A stretch of DNA of 64,000 nucleotides, from positions 285,910 to 349,909 of the forward strand of contig JAHLLD010000005.1 of the NCBI GenBank assembly GCA_020444325.1, in the 5' to 3' direction. Below, in pieces: positions 60,465 through 64,000 of this stretch. This DNA is from a bacterium (GTDB lineage Bacteria > Bacteroidota > Ignavibacteria > SZUA-365). Below the pieces are notes generated by a model. The model was not told the DNA's origin, did not search any database, and saw nothing but the letters and a program-made list of their open reading frames with translations. Within the stretch, counting starts at the first letter, position 1; every line of letters starts with the position of its first letter. Made by a program: the position numbers and the translations under genes.

Positions 60465-63400
60465 TTATTTGCTCAGGGCCATCTTGATGGTCTTCGTGAA
60501 GCTCATGCCCGATTCGGCACCGGTCATGCTCACGGTTGCGATGTACGTCCCGCTCGAAAGCTGCGAAGCGTCGAACTGCACTTCATGCAGACCCTGGTCG
60601 ACGTTGCCGTTGACCAGTTCCGCAACCTGACGTCCAAGCGCGTCGGTCACCACCAGGCGCACATGCGACTGTTCGGGAACCGAGAACTTGATCATCGTGG
60701 TCGGATTGAAGGGGTTCGGGTAGTTCTGATCCATCGCGAAGCTGGCCGCGGCCGGCGTGCCGGACTTCGGCGTGCCACCGTAGTACGGAGTCGTCTGTGC
60801 CCAGTTCAGCTTCATGGCGATGTAGTCCATGTTGTTGACAACGCCGTTACCGTCGGTATCCATGTAGCAACCTTCGGGGGTGTACCACGGGGCGGCTGCC
60901 TGCGGCTTCCACTCGATGTAGGTGAACGGATTGGTCTCGGCATCGGCCTGGTAACGGGCGGGACCGCTCAGCCAGGTCGAACGCAGGTTGGCGTTGTAGA
61001 TATAGAGATTGAGCTCGCGGCGGTCAGTGTAGTTGACGATGCCGTCATTGTTGACGTCACCCGGCCACACGACGCAGGGCTTCTGTCCTTCACCCACGAC
61101 GAGCAGAGCGACAGGATACGGCATGTAATCGCGGTACACGTCGCAGCTGTTCTTCGTGTTGAAAATGACTTCGACCTTGTAGGTGCCTGCCTGCAGCGAC
61201 TGCGGGAGGGTGATGTACTGCACGCCGCTCAGCGGCATGTTGTATGCCTTGGCTGCCTGGAAGCTGGTCTGCCATGCGAGGGTGTTGGTGGTCACGTCGA
61301 AGAACTGCACGGTGAAGGTGACCGTGGAAGCAAACTCGGGGAAGGTGACCGAGTATTCGACACCGACGGTGCCGGGTGCTTCGGCGTAGGCGGCGGGGAA
61401 GCCGTTGCCATCGACGAAGCTGTAGTTGAGGCTGCCCGGTGCGACGTAGCAGGCTTCGTCGGCGCCACGGTAGGGATTGACGCGCGCTTCGCCGTCGAAG
61501 TCATCGGTCACTGCCGGGAGCAGGGTGCCAAAGAGGTCGGTGTCGTCGTCGGAGGGACTCGCCAGGTGCAGGTCGCCGCTGTTGACGTCGGCGAAGCTGA
61601 CGGCCTTCGTGATGGAGTTCGCATCCATGCCCGTGTATGCCTGCAGTGCGTTGAGATCGGCGCGTGCACCACCCCAGTAGATGAGGTTGTTGCCGTTCGA
61701 GTACCAGACATTGTAGTCGGAAGAATTGACGTATCCGTTGCCGACTTCGTACCAGCAATAACCCGCACCGGCCATGTACATGATGTTATTGAGAATGTCG
61801 CTGCCCTGCGCATACGGTGCATAGACCAGGTAGCTGCTGGTATATGTCGTGTTGGTGTAGAAGGTGTTGTGTGCGAACAGGGTGTTGTACATACGGTATG
61901 CATACATGCCGTAGTACACCTGCGGACAGTCGAGCAAGGTCACCATGTTGTTGACGAAACGAGAGCTGCCATTCTGGTAGTAATTCTCGTAGTAGAAGTA
62001 TACACCGTAGCAGTACGTGCCGCCGTAGGAGACGATCTTGTTGCGCTCGACCTGGGAGTCATATCCGTAGTAAAACGCCACCGGATAATGATAGGTGTAG
62101 GTATTGTTCGCATCCTGGATAACGGTGTTGTCGAGGAACTTGATCTTGCCGAGATAGTAGCCGTAGTAGGGACGGTAGTACTGGCCGGTGAATTCGCAGC
62201 CCTGGATCAGGACATCATCTTCAGTGCTTGTGGATCCACTGCCGTACATGTACATGCCGTAGCCGCCTTCGCGGATGCCGCAGTTGATGAAGCTGGTGCG
62301 GTGGTTGAGCGTACCCGTCGCGGAAAGCACGGGGGACACGTAGTTGGAAGTGGAGTTCACATCCGGTGAAACCAGCTCGCAGTTGATGAAGCTGTTGTCG
62401 GTGCCACTGCCGCTGAAATACACGGCCGCGCCGTAGGAGGTACCCAATGCGGTGATGGTCATATCCTTGAAGGTTACCCACTCAGCCAGTCCGATGTTCA
62501 CCACCCAGTTGTCGGCGGTGCTTGAGGCCTGGTAGGTCAGGTTGACATCGTTCTTGTTCCCGGTCTCGGACTGGAAGGTCACGGTGTTGACCGAGGAGGC
62601 GCCGGGGACAGCATCGAGCTCGATTTGCTCGTTGTAGGTGCCAGGACGCACGTTGAAGACCACGGGACCGCAGAGACCGTATGCGGTCAGATCAGCTGCT
62701 GCATCACTGAACGTTGCATAGTCCGGAGAGGCACCGCCAATGGTGTAGGTCCCGGAAATTGCAGCCTGGACGGTGACGATGGCAGTGTCGTTGCGCGAAA
62801 CCGTGTCAGGCACGCCGTTCGGCATCGTCGGCCATGCGGCGATGGTGTAAGGAATACCCGACTGGAAGTTCATGTTGGCAAGCGTCACCTGCGTCGAGCG
62901 CGTGGTGATGTTCAGGGTATCCAGCAAACCGGTCCAGCTGTACGGGGTCTGTGCAACGCCGTTCAGCGACCAGTTGATGGTTGCCGAGGTGAGAGGATTC
63001 GTGCCGTAGTTGCGAAGTGTCACGGTGACATCTTCGTTACCCGCGCAGAAATTCATCGGGGAATCGATGGAGTAAATACCTGCGTCATCCGGACCGGTGA
63101 TGGGCGGAATATAATAGACTTCGGTACGGGCGATGGAGCCACCGGTTTCCTGCGAGCAGCCACCGACCGGCCATGTGCCAGACTGCCACACCATGCGCGT
63201 GAGCGTACACGACTGTCCGAGGATCGAGGAAGTGAACGGACCGGCAGGAGTTGCGTAGGAGTTGTAGTTGGTCGTTCCGCCACCACTGCGTGCGCCGAAA
63301 ACGGCGATGTGGTCGCCGGCATTAATCTCGACATAACAGGAAATAATGTTCGTGCCTGTCACGTTGGTCCACAGTCCCAGCGTCGTGCCGGTCGCTGTGG

Positions 63401-63677
63401 TCGGATATGCGGGAGGAGTATTGGCAAACTTGATGATCTGCACACTCTGCGGCGTGGTACCGACATCAGTCGGAACGCGAACGCCAACAATCACGAAATC
63501 GGTAGGAGCGGTGAACCAGAATCCACGGACCTGTGAGGCCGTGTAGGTGCTGCCGTAATTCGGCAGGGGGATCATGGTCTGGGCCTGCAGGGCAAGCGGT
63601 GAGAGGAGGAAAAGCAGTGCTACAAGAATAGCAGCCCGGCTTCTCTCGAGCGGGCGAGATTGTAGCTGAGTATTCAT
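60465..63677 (-). CDS. T9SS-secreted parallel beta-helix protein with dockerin-like loops (paralog 3 of 3)
   Basis: 1,070 residues; the ATG at 63677 follows GAGGTA. A signal peptide (hydrophobic AAILVALLFLLSPLALQAQ) is followed by an N-terminal beta domain unlike that of paralogs 1 and 2 (TMIPLPNYGSTYTASQVRGF). The rest follows the common plan: CARDB-like domain (SPMNFCAGNEDVTVTLRNYG), Tyr-rich parallel beta-helix (VLIQGCEFTGQYYRPYYGYY), Ig-like linker (YSVTFPEFASTVTFTVQFFD), two dockerin-like loops (DVNNDGIVNYTDRREL, DTDGNGVVNNMDYIAMKLNW) and a T9SS sorting domain (NYPNPFNPTTMIKFSV ... TKTIKMALSK). The last 90 residues and the terminator match paralog 1 best. Predicted to be on the cell surface or released; ligand unknown. 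Confidence 0.85.
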   Translation of the reverse strand: MNTQLQSRPLERSRAAILVALLFLLSPLALQAQTMIPLPNYGSTYTASQVRGFWFTAPTDFVIVGVRVPTDVGTTPQSVQIIKFANTPPAYPTTATGTTLGLWTNVTGTNIISCYVEINAGDHIAVFGARSGGGTTNYNSYATPAGPFTSSILGQSCTLTRMVWQSGTWPVGGCSQETGGSIARTEVYYIPPITGPDDAGIYSIDSPMNFCAGNEDVTVTLRNYGTNPLTSATINWSLNGVAQTPYSWTGLLDTLNITTRSTQVTLANMNFQSGIPYTIAAWPTMPNGVPDTVSRNDTAIVTVQAAISGTYTIGGASPDYATFSDAAADLTAYGLCGPVVFNVRPGTYNEQIELDAVPGASSVNTVTFQSETGNKNDVNLTYQASSTADNWVVNIGLAEWVTFKDMTITALGTSYGAAVYFSGSGTDNSFINCELVSPDVNSTSNYVSPVLSATGTLNHRTSFINCGIREGGYGMYMYGSGSTSTEDDVLIQGCEFTGQYYRPYYGYYLGKIKFLDNTVIQDANNTYTYHYPVAFYYGYDSQVERNKIVSYGGTYCYGVYFYYENYYQNGSSRFVNNMVTLLDCPQVYYGMYAYRMYNTLFAHNTFYTNTTYTSSYLVYAPYAQGSDILNNIMYMAGAGYCWYEVGNGYVNSSDYNVWYSNGNNLIYWGGARADLNALQAYTGMDANSITKAVSFADVNSGDLHLASPSDDDTDLFGTLLPAVTDDFDGEARVNPYRGADEACYVAPGSLNYSFVDGNGFPAAYAEAPGTVGVEYSVTFPEFASTVTFTVQFFDVTTNTLAWQTSFQAAKAYNMPLSGVQYITLPQSLQAGTYKVEVIFNTKNSCDVYRDYMPYPVALLVVGEGQKPCVVWPGDVNNDGIVNYTDRRELNLYIYNANLRSTWLSGPARYQADAETNPFTYIEWKPQAAAPWYTPEGCYMDTDGNGVVNNMDYIAMKLNWAQTTPYYGGTPKSGTPAAASFAMDQNYPNPFNPTTMIKFSVPEQSHVRLVVTDALGRQVAELVNGNVDQGLHEVQFDASQLSSGTYIATVSMTGAESGMSFTKTIKMALSK

Positions 63678-63934
63678 GACTACCTCATGGATTGGGTATT
63701 GGTGGAGCTTTCACTGCCCGATCCTCAGAGCCGAGGTGGCGACAGGCAGGTGGAAGCGATTGGAATTCCTTATAGGAACCTTTTCTTAAATAGTACGATA
63801 GTTCAAGGCAATCGAATATACATGCATGGAATCAGGAAAGCAATAGCAACATGTGGCAGTTGCGCACAGGGCCAAAAATGCAGATCGCAGATTACGAATC
63901 GCAAATTGCAGATTTCAGATGGCAAACCGGGCAG
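63678..63934. other. Leader/promoter region of beta-helix paralog 3 and start of a palindromic element
   Basis: No gene seen. It holds the predicted promoter (63815-63843) and, from about 63879, CAGATT-type words (GCAAATTGCAGATTTCAGAT at 63901-63920) that match the arm of the 38-kb element. Confidence 0.6.
63815..63843 (-). promoter_or_regulatory. Probable promoter of beta-helix paralog 3
   Basis: On the minus strand TTGCTT (63843-63838), 17-nt spacer, TATATT (63820-63815), about 135 nt upstream of the start codon. Confidence 0.45.
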
Positions 63935-64000
63935 GAGCGGGGATCGCTTCCCGTTGTGTGTCCCGGGATGCTTGCTGGATGCCCGGAAGCAATCCCTGAT
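63879..64000. repeat. Third copy of the palindromic element, cut by the window end
   Basis: CAGATT-word arm at 63879-63921 followed by the 66-nt core at 63935-64000 (arms GGGATCGCTTCC / GGAAGCAATCCC), aligning without gaps to 49360-49425 and to the complement of 38151-38216. The expected second arm lies beyond the window. Confidence 0.82.

Overview
The window reads as a chromosomal segment of a GC-rich Gram-negative bacterium of the FCB group, on the Bacteroidota / Ignavibacteriota / Kapabacteria side. The main evidence is six large secreted proteins ending in a type IX secretion (T9SS) C-terminal sorting domain. DUF5686-type outer-membrane proteins with a carboxypeptidase-like N-terminal domain, an OmpA-family envelope protein, a BamA/D15-type barrel and a C-terminal coiled-coil region typical of DUF4175-like proteins point the same way. 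The promoters I can pick out are of the TTGACA / TATAAT type rather than the TTTG / TAnnTTTG type of Bacteroides, which favours a deep-branching lineage. No rRNA, tRNA, CRISPR, transposase, integrase or phage gene is visible.

Layout. 1-12.7 kb is mostly housekeeping: the 3' end of a coiled-coil protein, a thiamine-binding MTH1187/YkoF protein, a D15 barrel, a family 2 glycosyltransferase, a DUF5686 protein, a TPR protein, an ADP-forming acyl-CoA synthetase coupled to a methyltransferase, then queA, ispD and rsmI. 12.8-27.4 kb holds two giant (about 2,000 aa) surface proteins built of ASH/choice-of-anchor-D modules, with an OmpA-like protein between them. 27.6-32.2 kb holds a second DUF5686 protein and a CopB-type P-type ATPase that overlap tail to tail.

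32.3-37.7 kb is a five-gene minus-strand operon of carbamoyl-phosphate and ornithine metabolism: ornithine carbamoyltransferase, carbamate kinase, aspartate carbamoyltransferase, ornithine aminotransferase and a COG2403 / cyclic-2,3-diphosphoglycerate-synthetase-like P-loop protein. 38.3-40.9 kb has an Mpv17-like membrane protein, a lipoprotein and a lipoate-ligase-like protein. 40.9-46.5 kb is a czcCBA-type heavy-metal efflux operon. 47.6-49.9 kb is a BlaI repressor / BlaR1-type protease locus in which the sensor end is a TonB C-terminal domain, followed by a second secreted TonB-domain protein. 50.0-51.4 kb is a ferredoxin / geranylgeranyl-reductase pair. 51.5-63.7 kb holds one small T9SS protein and three tandem paralogous beta-helix T9SS proteins of about 1,080 aa with dockerin-like calcium loops.

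The intergenic regions are unusual. Several families of imperfect palindromes recur. One is a gap-free 66-nt core present three times (38.2, 49.4 and 63.9 kb). Another is a perfect 17-mer palindrome repeated with exact 33-bp spacing at two loci (12.7 and 47.4 kb). A third kind is made of short words such as CACAGATT or GGAAAGATGG arrayed on one arm and complemented on the other. Of everything here, these elements, the carbamoyl-phosphate operon with its COG2403 member, the BlaR1-TonB locus and the mosaic beta-helix paralogs are the most worth following up.
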